A stretch of 18,523 nt of DNA from JBCDIQ01 sp039024295 (lineage in GTDB: Bacteria; Bacteroidota; Bacteroidia; J057). Each line of letters starts with the position of its first letter. The stretch's first letter is position 1. A program made the translations under genes and the position numbers. The stretch covers positions 1 through 18,523 of the forward strand of contig JBCDIQ010000070.1 of assembly GCA_039024295.1 (NCBI GenBank), in the 5' to 3' direction. Shown here piece by piece: positions 1-7,494 of the stretch. The notes beneath the pieces are model-generated. The model worked only from the letters and a program-made list of their open reading frames with translations. It made no database searches and was not told where the DNA came from.

Positions 1-1
1 T

Positions 2-1105
2 TACTTCTCTTTGTATGTTCCTGACCGGGAAAAGGTGTTGCTGGTAGCCAACGAGGAGGTCCCGGAGATCAGCTTGCTGTACCAAGATATTTTTCAGGCA
101 TTTGATACAAAAATCATCTCTCCACGCTCTATTGCCGGTGAGGACTTAAGCAGGTTTCGATCTGTCGTTTGGGTTGGCCTTAATTCCATCAGCAGTGGGC
201 TTGCCGATCGCCTTGGGCAATTTGTCAAAGACGGAGGTAGCCTGATGGTTTTTCCGGGACCTAAGCTGGAGATTGAACAGATAAATGGGTTGTTTAGCTC
301 GCTGAATGTGGGTTCATTTGCTGCCGCCATCACGAGTAAGGAAGGGAAATTGGTGGATCAGACGGATCTGAACCACCCCCTGTTTGAGGGAGTTTTTTCT
401 GAAAACCGCAGCAACCGAACCTTCGATGCCCCTGTAGTGTACAGTTACTACCCCTTCACGGCAAACAATGCCGCTGTTCAACAGACCATCATGCGGCTGG
501 AAGATGGCAATCCATTTTTGCAAGAAATACAGACCGAAAAAGGAAGGCTATTCGTATTTAGCACCTTCCCTGAGGCCAAATGGACGGATTTTCAGGTGAA
601 AACCTCTTTTGCTCCTGTGCTCTTCCGCCTGACTCAAGTGATGAATCAAACCCAGAAAGTCGCCTCCGGGCAGGAGTTGGGTGCATTTGTACCAAAAGTA
701 GTAAGGGTATCCTCTCAGGAGCTGGTCCGGATGAAAGGACCCGAAGATCAAGAATACATTCCGGAACAATACCTTCAGCGAGGGGGACTCCGCTTGAATT
801 TTGAGCGATTGTCCCTTCAACCAGGAAATTACCAATTGGTTCAGTCTGACTCTTTGTTGGAAAAAATCTCTTTCAATATCTCCGATGCGGAGTCTAAACT
901 GGCATTTATCCCACCTGATGCCTTGTCTCAAATGTTAGCCCAAGCAGGATATGGCGGGATACAGGTATTGCCGGCAGAGCCGGATCAGTTGGTCAGTAAA
1001 ATTCAGACAGAAAAGGAAGGACAGCCACTTTGGAAGTACTTTTTAATTGGTGCTTTGCTATTTTTGCTGGTGGAGGTACTTCTGTTAAAAATAAAAAGTG
1101 CCTGA
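2..1105 (+). CDS. BatA-type membrane protein, 5' truncated by window edge
   Basis: The frame is already open at base 2, so the N-terminal part lies outside the window; about 367 residues are visible. The TTG at base 11 is internal and I do not take it as the start. The visible part begins with a strand-rich segment around YFSLYVPDREKVLLVAN. It then has a glutamine-amidotransferase-like or VWA-like alpha/beta section with the stretch FVKDGGSLMVFPGP. It ends in one hydrophobic helix in the last 22 residues, followed by a short basic tail. This matches the C-terminal part of Bacteroidota proteins that begin with a BatA (aerotolerance regulator N-terminal) domain and two membrane helices. The dihydroorotase-like gene follows 25 bases later on the same strand, and from memory this pairing is common in the phylum, so an operon is likely. 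The molecular function is unknown. The family call depends on the missing N-terminus and is therefore moderate. Confidence 0.72.
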   Translation, partial: YFSLYVPDREKVLLVANEEVPEISLLYQDIFQAFDTKIISPRSIAGEDLSRFRSVVWVGLNSISSGLADRLGQFVKDGGSLMVFPGPKLEIEQINGLFSSLNVGSFAAAITSKEGKLVDQTDLNHPLFEGVFSENRSNRTFDAPVVYSYYPFTANNAAVQQTIMRLEDGNPFLQEIQTEKGRLFVFSTFPEAKWTDFQVKTSFAPVLFRLTQVMNQTQKVASGQELGAFVPKVVRVSSQELVRMKGPEDQEYIPEQYLQRGGLRLNFERLSLQPGNYQLVQSDSLLEKISFNISDAESKLAFIPPDALSQMLAQAGYGGIQVLPAEPDQLVSKIQTEKEGQPLWKYFLIGALLFLLVEVLLLKIKSA

Positions 1106-1130
1106 AAAACCTTTTGATTGCTGAATACCC

Positions 1131-2423
1131 ATGTCTTCAATTCTTTTTCGCCAGATCAGGATAATTGACCCCCAAAGCCCTTTTCACGAGCAAGAAGTGG
1201 ATATGTGGGTAAAAGAGGGTATCGTAGACCAGATTGCTCCTTCAGGCACCTTGGAAGGAAAAGACGGAAGCCAGGTTATTCATGTTGAAGGCTTACACCT
1301 TTCTCCGGGCTGGATTGATACGGGCGTGGTATTAGCTGATCCTGGACTTGAATACAAAGAGTCCTTGGAATCACTTGCGATGGCTGCTGCAAGCGGAGGC
1401 TTCACGCAAGTAATGTGTTTTCCCAATACCCATCCGCCCTTGGATAACCATCAGGTAATTCGAGGAATTCAACAACGATCAGCAAACGGAGCTGCCGACC
1501 TCTTATTTATTGGCACCATTACCGAAGGTGCAGCGGGGAAGCAGTTGGCAGAAATGTACGACATGCACCGTGCCGGAGTAGTCGCCTACTCAGATGGGCC
1601 TTATGCAGAAAGCCTCAGCACTGGATTGGTGATTCGTGCCCTGAGGTATTTGCAAGCATTTGACGGCTTGCTCATGTTGCACCCCCTGGATGGACAATTG
1701 GGCCATAGTGGATTGATGAATGAAGGCGTCCAATCTACCCGGCTGGGACTTCCGGGGCAGCCGCAAGCAGCTGAAACAGCCATTGTTGCCAGAGATGTGG
1801 AACTCTTGAACTATCAGCAAGGCCGGGTTTTGTTTCATGGCCTGAGCACCTCCAGAAGCCTTGAATTGCTTGCCTCCTTACGGGAGACAAATGATCAGGT
1901 TTTCACTGCGGTTCCAGGATACCTCCTGTGTATGAATGACAGCGAGCTGGAGAGTTTTGACGCTAATTTCAAGCTGTTCCCTCCACTTCGACAGGAGGAA
2001 ACCCGCCTGGAAATGCTGGAGGACCTGAAGGAGGGAAAAATTGATTTGTTGTACTCCGCCCACCACGCCCAGAGTCTGGAGGAGAAAAACCTGGACTTTG
2101 TGACAGCTGAACCTGGTATGATTGGGCTCCAGACATTTTTCCCTATGCTGTATGCGCATTTGGTCAAACAGGGTGTGCTTTCCCTTACTGAGCTAATCGT
2201 TAGGCTCTCTCATGTCCCAAGGGATATCTTCAGGCTTCCCCCTGTTATCATTGACCAGGGCCAAGAAGCCCATTTTACCCTGTTTGAGCCTGATACTTCC
2301 TGGACATTTAACCAAAAGAAGTTGTTCTCAAGGGCCAGTAATTCCCCTTTCCTAGGCAGAGAATTCCCTGCCAAGGTTAGCGGAACCCTGAAAAACGGGC
2401 TGCTCATGATGCAACAAGACTGA
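1131..2423 (+). CDS. Dihydroorotase-like protein, predicted non-catalytic
   Basis: A 430-residue amidohydrolase-fold protein of the long dihydroorotase type. Family landmarks are SPGWIDTG (58-65), the PNT stretch with PPLDN (98-106), LGLPGQPQAAET (205-216), FPPLR (283-287), and EEKNLDF with a following GMIGLQT. An active dihydroorotase (PyrC, pyrimidine synthesis, dihydroorotate/carbamoyl-aspartate interconversion) needs a D-x-H-x-H-x-R motif. Here the two histidines are Gly65 and Val67 and the arginine is Ala69. The later D-H motif reads S-A-H-H, with Ala310 in place of the catalytic aspartate, and the HxxHxST element is altered around 233-240. His184 remains. I infer that it cannot bind the usual zinc pair. 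It may be structural, like the inactive dihydroorotase-like subunits known to partner aspartate transcarbamoylase, or it may have been recruited to a cell-envelope role with the BatA gene upstream. It is probably annotated pyrC by homology, so I leave the symbol empty. Confidence 0.88.
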   Translation: MSSILFRQIRIIDPQSPFHEQEVDMWVKEGIVDQIAPSGTLEGKDGSQVIHVEGLHLSPGWIDTGVVLADPGLEYKESLESLAMAAASGGFTQVMCFPNTHPPLDNHQVIRGIQQRSANGAADLLFIGTITEGAAGKQLAEMYDMHRAGVVAYSDGPYAESLSTGLVIRALRYLQAFDGLLMLHPLDGQLGHSGLMNEGVQSTRLGLPGQPQAAETAIVARDVELLNYQQGRVLFHGLSTSRSLELLASLRETNDQVFTAVPGYLLCMNDSELESFDANFKLFPPLRQEETRLEMLEDLKEGKIDLLYSAHHAQSLEEKNLDFVTAEPGMIGLQTFFPMLYAHLVKQGVLSLTELIVRLSHVPRDIFRLPPVIIDQGQEAHFTLFEPDTSWTFNQKKLFSRASNSPFLGREFPAKVSGTLKNGLLMMQQD

Positions 2424-2424
2424 G

Positions 2425-2439
2425 CTACCCTGAAGGTAG
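2425..2439. terminator. Inverted repeat covering the junction of two convergent genes
   Basis: CTACC and GGTAG flank a five-base loop. An alternative stem, ACCCT/AGGGT, overlaps it at 2427-2442. The repeat starts on the stop codon of the receiver gene and lies one base after the stop of the dihydroorotase-like gene, so it could end transcription in both directions. There is no T-run on either side, so an intrinsic terminator is not well supported. Confidence 0.25.
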
Positions 2440-2799
2440 GGTGTCCATGTTTAATGCCTCAACAATACCCTTGGTATCGATGGGTTTGGTAAAGTATCGG
2501 TCAAACCCTGCATCCAATACACGCTTTTTATCTTCTGGAAACCCAAAAGCGGTCAACGCATATATAGGCCTGCTTTCAGAATGGTCATGCCGATGCGTTC
2601 GCATCAATTCAATGCCATCTTCATTGGAGTAACCAAGGTTTAGATCAAAAATCAACGCACAGAATTCGGGATTTATGGCAGCTTGCCTACCCCTTTCAAG
2701 TGAGTTTACCCAGATCACTTCATATTGAAACGGTTGAAGGGACAATTTCAGGACAGTAGCGTTTACTTCATCATCTTCGACGTAGAGAACTTTTTTCAT
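2425..2799 (-). CDS. Stand-alone response regulator receiver protein
   Basis: The 124-residue protein is a single CheY-like receiver domain with no output domain. The acidic pocket is Asp9/Asp10 in YVEDDE, the phospho-acceptor is Asp52 in IFDLNLG, the switch Thr83 is in ALTAFG, and the conserved Lys105 is in the FTKPID motif. All the residues needed for aspartyl phosphorylation and for the conformational switch are present, so it should be a functional phospho-receiver. No histidine kinase is nearby, so its partner is elsewhere and it is an orphan in this locus. Single receivers of this kind act in phosphorelays or by protein-protein contact. It converges tail to tail with the dihydroorotase-like gene. 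A weak Bacteroidota-type promoter (TTG about 20 bases before TACTTTTA) can be read on the minus strand near 2900-2930, but this is only suggestive. Confidence 0.9.
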   Translation of the reverse strand: MKKVLYVEDDEVNATVLKLSLQPFQYEVIWVNSLERGRQAAINPEFCALIFDLNLGYSNEDGIELMRTHRHDHSESRPIYALTAFGFPEDKKRVLDAGFDRYFTKPIDTKGIVEALNMDTLPSG

Positions 2800-3093
2800 G
2801 ATAAGAGGTAGAGAGATTGTTGTTGTGTGTAGCTTTCCAAATGTTTAGCCAGCCTCTTTTCAAGTATTCCATTCAAAAGTTGAACAAAAAACGTGCGAAT
2901 AAAAGTACGGTGGTCCTGTCAAAAATTCAACAACTATTTTAAAATTATGAACTGAAATTTTTGAAATTAGAAGTTATTCATTTTGCTTCTAATAAAAATA
3001 GGCTCAACGTTCAAGACGGGCAATAATTTTCGATCAGATTTGATAAAAAAACCTGTCTCAGCTAAAATGCGACCCTTAGGTTAGTAGGGAAAG
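2800..3093. other. AT-rich intergenic region between receiver and symporter genes
   Basis: These 294 bases contain no convincing gene. They are richer in A and T than the flanking coding DNA and must hold the promoter of the receiver gene and the 3' end of the symporter transcript. A run of seven A at 3045-3051 reads as a T-run on the minus strand about 45 bases after the symporter stop codon. Only a weak long-loop stem (AACCT/AGGTT) precedes it, so a terminator is possible but not shown. Confidence 0.4.
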
Positions 3094-4764
3094 TTAGCCG
3101 TTAAAAGTAATCCACATGGCCACAATCACCCCAAACAGCCCAAGGGATAGCCAAAAATCCTTGTCAGATATTAGAGAAGAAAACGAAACAGCCTCGGAGG
3201 GTTCAAAGGTAATATCGCGCGTTTGGGATTCATCCGGTGGAGCCGTGGTGAGGCTGACCACTACCAGGACAGCAACGCAAATCACAAACAGGAGGATGGC
3301 AATATGGAGGAAGTTGATCGTGGCCAAGGAATACAGGAAGGAATCCTGGGCCAAATGATCTTTAAAGATTTCCAATATAAAACGGAACATGCCCAGGATA
3401 AAACCTGTTACCAATGCCGCCATTGCTCCGTGCCCATTGAGCCTTTTGAAAAATACGCCCAGCAGAAAAACTGCCGCTATAGGAGGCGAAATGTACGCCT
3501 GTACACTTTGCAGGTATATGAATAACTGATCCGAAAGTTTGCTGATGAACGGGATCCATAACAACCCCAATCCCACCAGTACAGCCGTTGCAACCTGACC
3601 AACTACTACCAATTGCTTCTCGCTTGCATGGGGCTTGTACTTTTTGTAAAAATCCAGGGTGATCAGGGTAGAACAGGAGTTGAATACGGATGACAGGGAA
3701 CTCATCAGGGCAGCAAAAAGTCCAGCTACCACCAAGCCCCGAAGACCCGTTGGCAAGAGTGATTTTACCATTATCGGGAGGGTGGCGTTAGAATTTATGG
3801 TCCCATCAGCCTTTAGGGGCATATCCAGGAGTCCTTTTTGGGAAATGGCAAAAGCAAGGATACCTGGTAACACAAATAGGAATAACGGCAGCATTTTTAA
3901 ATAGCCTGAAAAAATGGTGCCCTTTCGCGCATTGTCTATATTTTTCGCTGAAAGCACCCGCTGCACAATGAACTGGTCGGTACACCAGTACCAAACGCCC
4001 AGGATCGGGGCCCCAAATAAAATGCCTGTCCAGGGGAAATCAGGATGTGTAAGGGGTTTCCAAATTTCAAAATAGGGATTGCTATCCGTTCCACCTCCTC
4101 CTTCTAATGTAAGTCGGTACATTTCCTCCCATCCTCCGACAGCTTTTAACCCGAAGAAGGTCACCACGATCGAGCCGGCAAATAGCACAAACATCTGAAT
4201 CATGTCCGTATAGATGACCGCTTTCAATCCACCAAAGATGGTATATAAGCCCGTTGCAATGACCAATACCAGTGCTCCCATCCAAAAGTTCACCCCAATG
4301 GCCTCAAATACCACCCCTCCTGCAAAAATGGTCACCGATATTTTGGTGAGCACATAAGCGATAATGGAAATCATTGACAGATAGGTTCGCGCCGCACGGG
4401 AATAGCGACGTTCAAGAAACTCGGGCATAGTGTACACCCCGCTTTTCAAATAAAAGGGAACAAATACCCAACCCAGCAATAACAAGATGATTCCTGCCCA
4501 AATCTCATACTGAGCAACGGCCACTCCACCAGCAAAACCAGAACCTGCAAGGCCAATCAGGTGTTCCGACCCAATGTTGGAAGCAAACAAGGAAGCACCG
4601 ATTACAAACCAGCCCAGGTTTCTGCCCGCTAAAAAGTAGCCAGAAGAAGTTTCTCTGGACCTTTCTCTTATCGTAACCCAAATCGCAATTCCAAAGACAA
4701 AGACAAAATAAAGAGCAATAACTATGAGGTCCAGGACCTCAAGGGAAATGGTAGAAAGGAACAT
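3094..4764 (-). CDS. SGLT-like sodium/solute symporter (SSS family)
   Basis: A 556-residue inner-membrane protein with many hydrophobic helices (about 14 expected for the LeuT-fold SSS family). It probably couples sodium entry to uptake of a sugar or polyol. The ASNIGSEHLIGLAGSG block (61-76), GGLKAVIYTDMIQ (178-190), WYWCTDQFIVQR (258-269), GYLKMLPLF (287-295) and AALMSSLSSVFNS (351-363) closely follow the SGLT subgroup. By alignment with the bacterial and animal sugar transporters, the sugar-site residues correspond to His68, Glu87, Asp263, Lys290 and Gln419. The sodium (Na2) site would use Ala352, Ser355 and Ser356. His68 and Asp263 are the residues I recall from animal SGLT1 rather than from the Vibrio transporter. 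A hydrophobic helix forms the C-terminus. The substrate cannot be fixed from the sequence. The gene lies 98 bases downstream of the P450 on the same strand; no shared pathway is evident. Confidence 0.93.
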   Translation of the reverse strand: MFLSTISLEVLDLIVIALYFVFVFGIAIWVTIRERSRETSSGYFLAGRNLGWFVIGASLFASNIGSEHLIGLAGSGFAGGVAVAQYEIWAGIILLLLGWVFVPFYLKSGVYTMPEFLERRYSRAARTYLSMISIIAYVLTKISVTIFAGGVVFEAIGVNFWMGALVLVIATGLYTIFGGLKAVIYTDMIQMFVLFAGSIVVTFFGLKAVGGWEEMYRLTLEGGGGTDSNPYFEIWKPLTHPDFPWTGILFGAPILGVWYWCTDQFIVQRVLSAKNIDNARKGTIFSGYLKMLPLFLFVLPGILAFAISQKGLLDMPLKADGTINSNATLPIMVKSLLPTGLRGLVVAGLFAALMSSLSSVFNSCSTLITLDFYKKYKPHASEKQLVVVGQVATAVLVGLGLLWIPFISKLSDQLFIYLQSVQAYISPPIAAVFLLGVFFKRLNGHGAMAALVTGFILGMFRFILEIFKDHLAQDSFLYSLATINFLHIAILLFVICVAVLVVVSLTTAPPDESQTRDITFEPSEAVSFSSLISDKDFWLSLGLFGVIVAMWITFNG

Positions 4765-4846
4765 ATATAGGTTGCTGCTTAACTAATCACCAGTTAAAAT
4801 TACAACAAATAATCTGTTTGCCTAGGGACTGACAAGGCCTAACTAG

Positions 4847-4858
4847 AAGTTCGAACTT
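4847..4858. promoter_or_regulatory. 12-base perfect palindrome between P450 and symporter genes
   Basis: AAGTTCGAACTT reads identically on both strands. It lies four bases beyond the P450 stop codon and about 80 bases upstream of the symporter start. It could be a binding site for a dimeric regulator of the symporter, or chance. No T-run follows it, so it does not look like a terminator. Confidence 0.25.
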
Positions 4859-4862
4859 GGAC

Positions 4863-6263
4863 TCAAAATGTGGAGGAAGAAATGGGAATCCATGCTACCG
4901 GTAAGGGTTTGGCTGTTTTTATGATGATCTCTGGCAAGATCCGGGGCGTTTCCGCCGAGCTCAACTTAAACCGAAAGTGCCTTAGCAGAAAAGCAAGGGC
5001 CAGTTGGATTTCTGTCATCGCCATTCGGCTTCCGATGCATAAAGTTGGGCCAGACCCGAATGGAACATAGGCCTGCCCTTTAAAAGACCGATTCTCGGGA
5101 GCAAAACGCTCGGGCTTGAATGCTTCCGGTTGCTCCCACCATGTTGCATTCCGATGCATTACTGGAGGACTGATAAGCACATGGGTTTTCTCTGGGATGT
5201 GATAATCCCCCAACCTAAGGTCAGCATCTGTCACACGGAATATGGCCCACACAGAGGGATACAGACGCAGCACCTCCTGAACGACCATTCGCGTATACTT
5301 CAGTTCTCCCAAAGAAGCCATGTTTAGGTCCTGGCCGAGGGTGATACTTTCCTTTCTCGCCTTTTCCTGGATCTCCGGATGAGAGGCCAGGCAATATACC
5401 CCCCAGCTCAGGGCAACCCCAACGGTGTCCCACCCGGCAAAAAGGAAGTTCATCAATTCATCGCGAACAAGGGATTGGGGTATTTGTCCCGCTTTCCATG
5501 CAGCAAGCAAACGTTTTAGCAGGTATCCTGCTTTATCAGGTTCCTCGGTCGCTCGTCCGATCAACTCCTCCACCAGCTTATCCACCTCTCTCAAAGCCTT
5601 CACCGAACGTGCAGGCGGCACAGCAGGTTTGCCCACCAATTGCCTTGCCCAATTTTTTACGTACTGACTTTTTTGGGCTGTTAAGCTGGCACTGAAAAGA
5701 ATATCATGTAGTTGGTGTATAAGTGTTTGCTCATCTGGAAAAAACTCCTCAAAAAAATGGGCCCGAAACAGAATACGCAAACTCAGGGTATCAAAAGGGG
5801 CCTCCATTTGAAATCTTTGATTCTCCCGAATTCGCTGGTTGGCCTGATGGATAAAAGCTTCGATCTCTTCCTGCATCACAGATTCATACTGCCGAATGGC
5901 TTGCTCATGAAAGGCAGGCTTCATCCTGCTACGGCTTTCCTGCCATGCTTGCGGCCTTGCCCGAAAAATACCTTCCCCGAGGAAGTCCTTCAACGCATAG
6001 AGGATCTTTCGCCTGTTGTATACGCCATTAGAATTTTTCAATACCTCCCTGGCCAGATCAGGGTCATTTATTAAGGTGAATACCTGAAAAGGCCCAGCTG
6101 ATATTTTCAGGATATCTCCATGGGTTGAACTCAGGTTTACCAAGGCTGGAATAGGGGTTTTCAGCAGTCCCGGTAGTGCTGTTAAAAAAGCCCTACTATT
6201 CAGTGTGGGAACCTGCTTTTTTATATCGGGAAGGAGCTTTTCAGGGCCAGATATAAGGGGCAT
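4863..6263 (-). CDS. Cytochrome P450
   Basis: A 466-residue soluble-type P450 with no N-terminal membrane anchor. It would be a haem-thiolate mono-oxygenase using O2 and electrons from a separate redox partner. Landmarks in order are the C-helix WQESR (Trp107, Arg111), the I-helix oxygen-activation motif AGWDT (276-280), the K-helix E-x-x-R (Glu330, Arg333), the PERF motif (384-387) and the haem loop FGSGPTLCIG (402-411). Cys409 is the proximal haem ligand. In the haem loop the residue two before the cysteine is usually Arg or His; here it is Thr407, which the classic family signature tolerates but which is uncommon. Length and all other elements are normal, so the enzyme is probably active. 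No ferredoxin or reductase gene is in the window, and nothing next to it indicates the substrate. The ATG chosen is the first in the frame and gives a normal N-terminus. Confidence 0.94.
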   Translation of the reverse strand: MPLISGPEKLLPDIKKQVPTLNSRAFLTALPGLLKTPIPALVNLSSTHGDILKISAGPFQVFTLINDPDLAREVLKNSNGVYNRRKILYALKDFLGEGIFRARPQAWQESRSRMKPAFHEQAIRQYESVMQEEIEAFIHQANQRIRENQRFQMEAPFDTLSLRILFRAHFFEEFFPDEQTLIHQLHDILFSASLTAQKSQYVKNWARQLVGKPAVPPARSVKALREVDKLVEELIGRATEEPDKAGYLLKRLLAAWKAGQIPQSLVRDELMNFLFAGWDTVGVALSWGVYCLASHPEIQEKARKESITLGQDLNMASLGELKYTRMVVQEVLRLYPSVWAIFRVTDADLRLGDYHIPEKTHVLISPPVMHRNATWWEQPEAFKPERFAPENRSFKGQAYVPFGSGPTLCIGSRMAMTEIQLALAFLLRHFRFKLSSAETPRILPEIIIKTAKPLPVAWIPISSSTF

Positions 6264-6393
6264 AGACGCTCAATTTAGGCCGAATGTGTAATATTTCACA
6301 AAACCCGGCGACTTATGCCGTAAATGTGTATCTTTTAGCTGAAAGGCACCAAATAACCTGAATTCTATCGCCTTAAAACCTAACATCTAATTT

Positions 6394-7323
6394 ATGATCC
6401 CTTCAATTATCGGAACCATTATTCTCGTCCTTGCCATTTTTTTACTGTTGACAGGATCATGGTTTACCGTAAAACAGCAAACTGCTGCTGTGATCCAGCG
6501 ATTGGGTCGATTTCAGCGCGTAGCACCAGCGGGATTTAACCTAAAAATCCCGATGCTTGATAAAGTTGCCGGAAGGATTAACCTGAAGGTCCAGCAGCTG
6601 GATGTAAATGTAGAAACCAAAACTAAGGACAACGTATTCGTTCACCTCAAGGTATCCGTTCAGTACCATGTGCTTCAAGAAAAAGTATATGACGCCTTCT
6701 ATCGCCTGAACGATCCTCAAGGCCAGATTACTTCTTTTGTATTTGATACTGTACGTGCTGAAGTTCCCAAGATGAAGCTCGATGAAGTGTTTGAGAGAAA
6801 AGACGATATCGCCATTGCGATCAAGCACGAACTGGAAGAGGCCATGCACAGCTATGGATATGGAATTGTAAAAGCCTTGGTGACGGACATTGACCCGGAT
6901 GCGCAGGTGAAAAAATCCATGAACCGGATCAACGCGGCTGAGCGGGAAAAAATCGCTGCCCAGTACGAGGCTGAAGCCGAGAAGATCAAAATTGTGGCTA
7001 AAGCAGAAGCGGAAGCCATCAATAAAAAGCTGCAAGGTAAAGGTATCGCCGACCAGCGTCGTGAGATTGCCCTGGGCCTGGAAGAGTCCGTTGACGTATT
7101 GCGGAAAGTGGGTATTGATCCACAAGAGGCCTCTGCCCTACTGGTAATTGTGCAGCACTATGACACCCTGCTTGCCATGGGCGAAGGCTCAAACAGCAGC
7201 CTGGTACTCCTGCCAAACTCACCGGCTACTGCCAGCAACCTGATGTCAGAATTGGTAACTGCCTTCTCGGCCGCCAACAAACTGGACCAGGCCAATAAGT
7301 TGAATGCCAATGGCAATCATTAG
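6394..7323 (+). CDS. SPFH/band 7 domain protein, stomatin/HIR-like
   Basis: A 309-residue protein with one N-terminal membrane helix (about 4-22), then an SPFH (band 7, prohibitin-homology) domain from about 24 to 180. The domain includes AAVIQRLGRF (31-40), APAGFNLKIPMLDKV (44-58) and TDIDPDAQVKKSMNRINAAE (164-183). An Ala/Glu/Lys-rich helical stretch (about 182-212) follows, as in flotillins and stomatins. The C-terminal part, with LQGKGIADQRREIALGL and a serine-rich tail, most resembles the plant hypersensitive-induced-reaction subgroup. Such proteins form large ring or cage assemblies on membranes and organise lipid domains or protect partner proteins. No NfeD-type protease gene lies next to it, which separates it from the usual NfeD-linked operons. 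It diverges from the P450 with 130 bases between, so the two may share a regulatory region. It is followed by a strong terminator, so it is probably transcribed alone. Confidence 0.92.
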   Translation: MIPSIIGTIILVLAIFLLLTGSWFTVKQQTAAVIQRLGRFQRVAPAGFNLKIPMLDKVAGRINLKVQQLDVNVETKTKDNVFVHLKVSVQYHVLQEKVYDAFYRLNDPQGQITSFVFDTVRAEVPKMKLDEVFERKDDIAIAIKHELEEAMHSYGYGIVKALVTDIDPDAQVKKSMNRINAAEREKIAAQYEAEAEKIKIVAKAEAEAINKKLQGKGIADQRREIALGLEESVDVLRKVGIDPQEASALLVIVQHYDTLLAMGEGSNSSLVLLPNSPATASNLMSELVTAFSAANKLDQANKLNANGNH

Positions 7324-7350
7324 GCATCACGAATGAGACTTGATTTTTGA

Positions 7351-7382
7351 GCGAAGAGGGCACCCTCTTCGCTTTTCCTTTT
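7351..7382 (+). terminator. Rho-independent terminator after SPFH gene
   Basis: GCGAAGAGGG (7351-7360) is exactly complementary to CCCTCTTCGC (7363-7372), giving a nine- to ten-base stem with a very small loop. A TTTTCCTTTTT tract follows directly. It lies 27 bases after the SPFH stop codon and is the clearest intrinsic terminator in the window. Confidence 0.9.
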
Positions 7383-7430
7383 TGCCCCAAAGGTGAGAAA
7401 GAACATGAAAATCTCATTTTCGCTGTAGGG

Positions 7431-7462
7431 TTGTTACCTATTTTCCATCTCTTTTACCTTCG
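7431..7462 (+). promoter_or_regulatory. Candidate Bacteroidota sigma-70 promoter of DUF2339 unit
   Basis: TTG at 7431-7433 is followed after 21 bases by TACCTTCG (7455-7462). The second element matches the Bacteroidota -7 consensus TAnnTTTG at all but one fixed position, and the spacing is in the accepted range. It lies 32 bases before the start codon and just after the terminator of the preceding gene. A second near match, TACCTTTC, is at 7476-7483 without a good -33 element. Prediction by eye only. Confidence 0.3.
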
Positions 7463-7494
7463 TTTGATGTTTACCTACCTTTCAACTGGTCACC

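Noticed and set aside
4402..4440. Possible frameshift or domain break in the symporter gene
   Set aside because: The helix pattern and motifs continue without interruption across the whole 556-residue frame.
6541..7125. 194-codon open frame on the minus strand
   Set aside because: It lies wholly antisense to the SPFH gene, whose domain signature is unmistakable, and its own translation shows no family motif.
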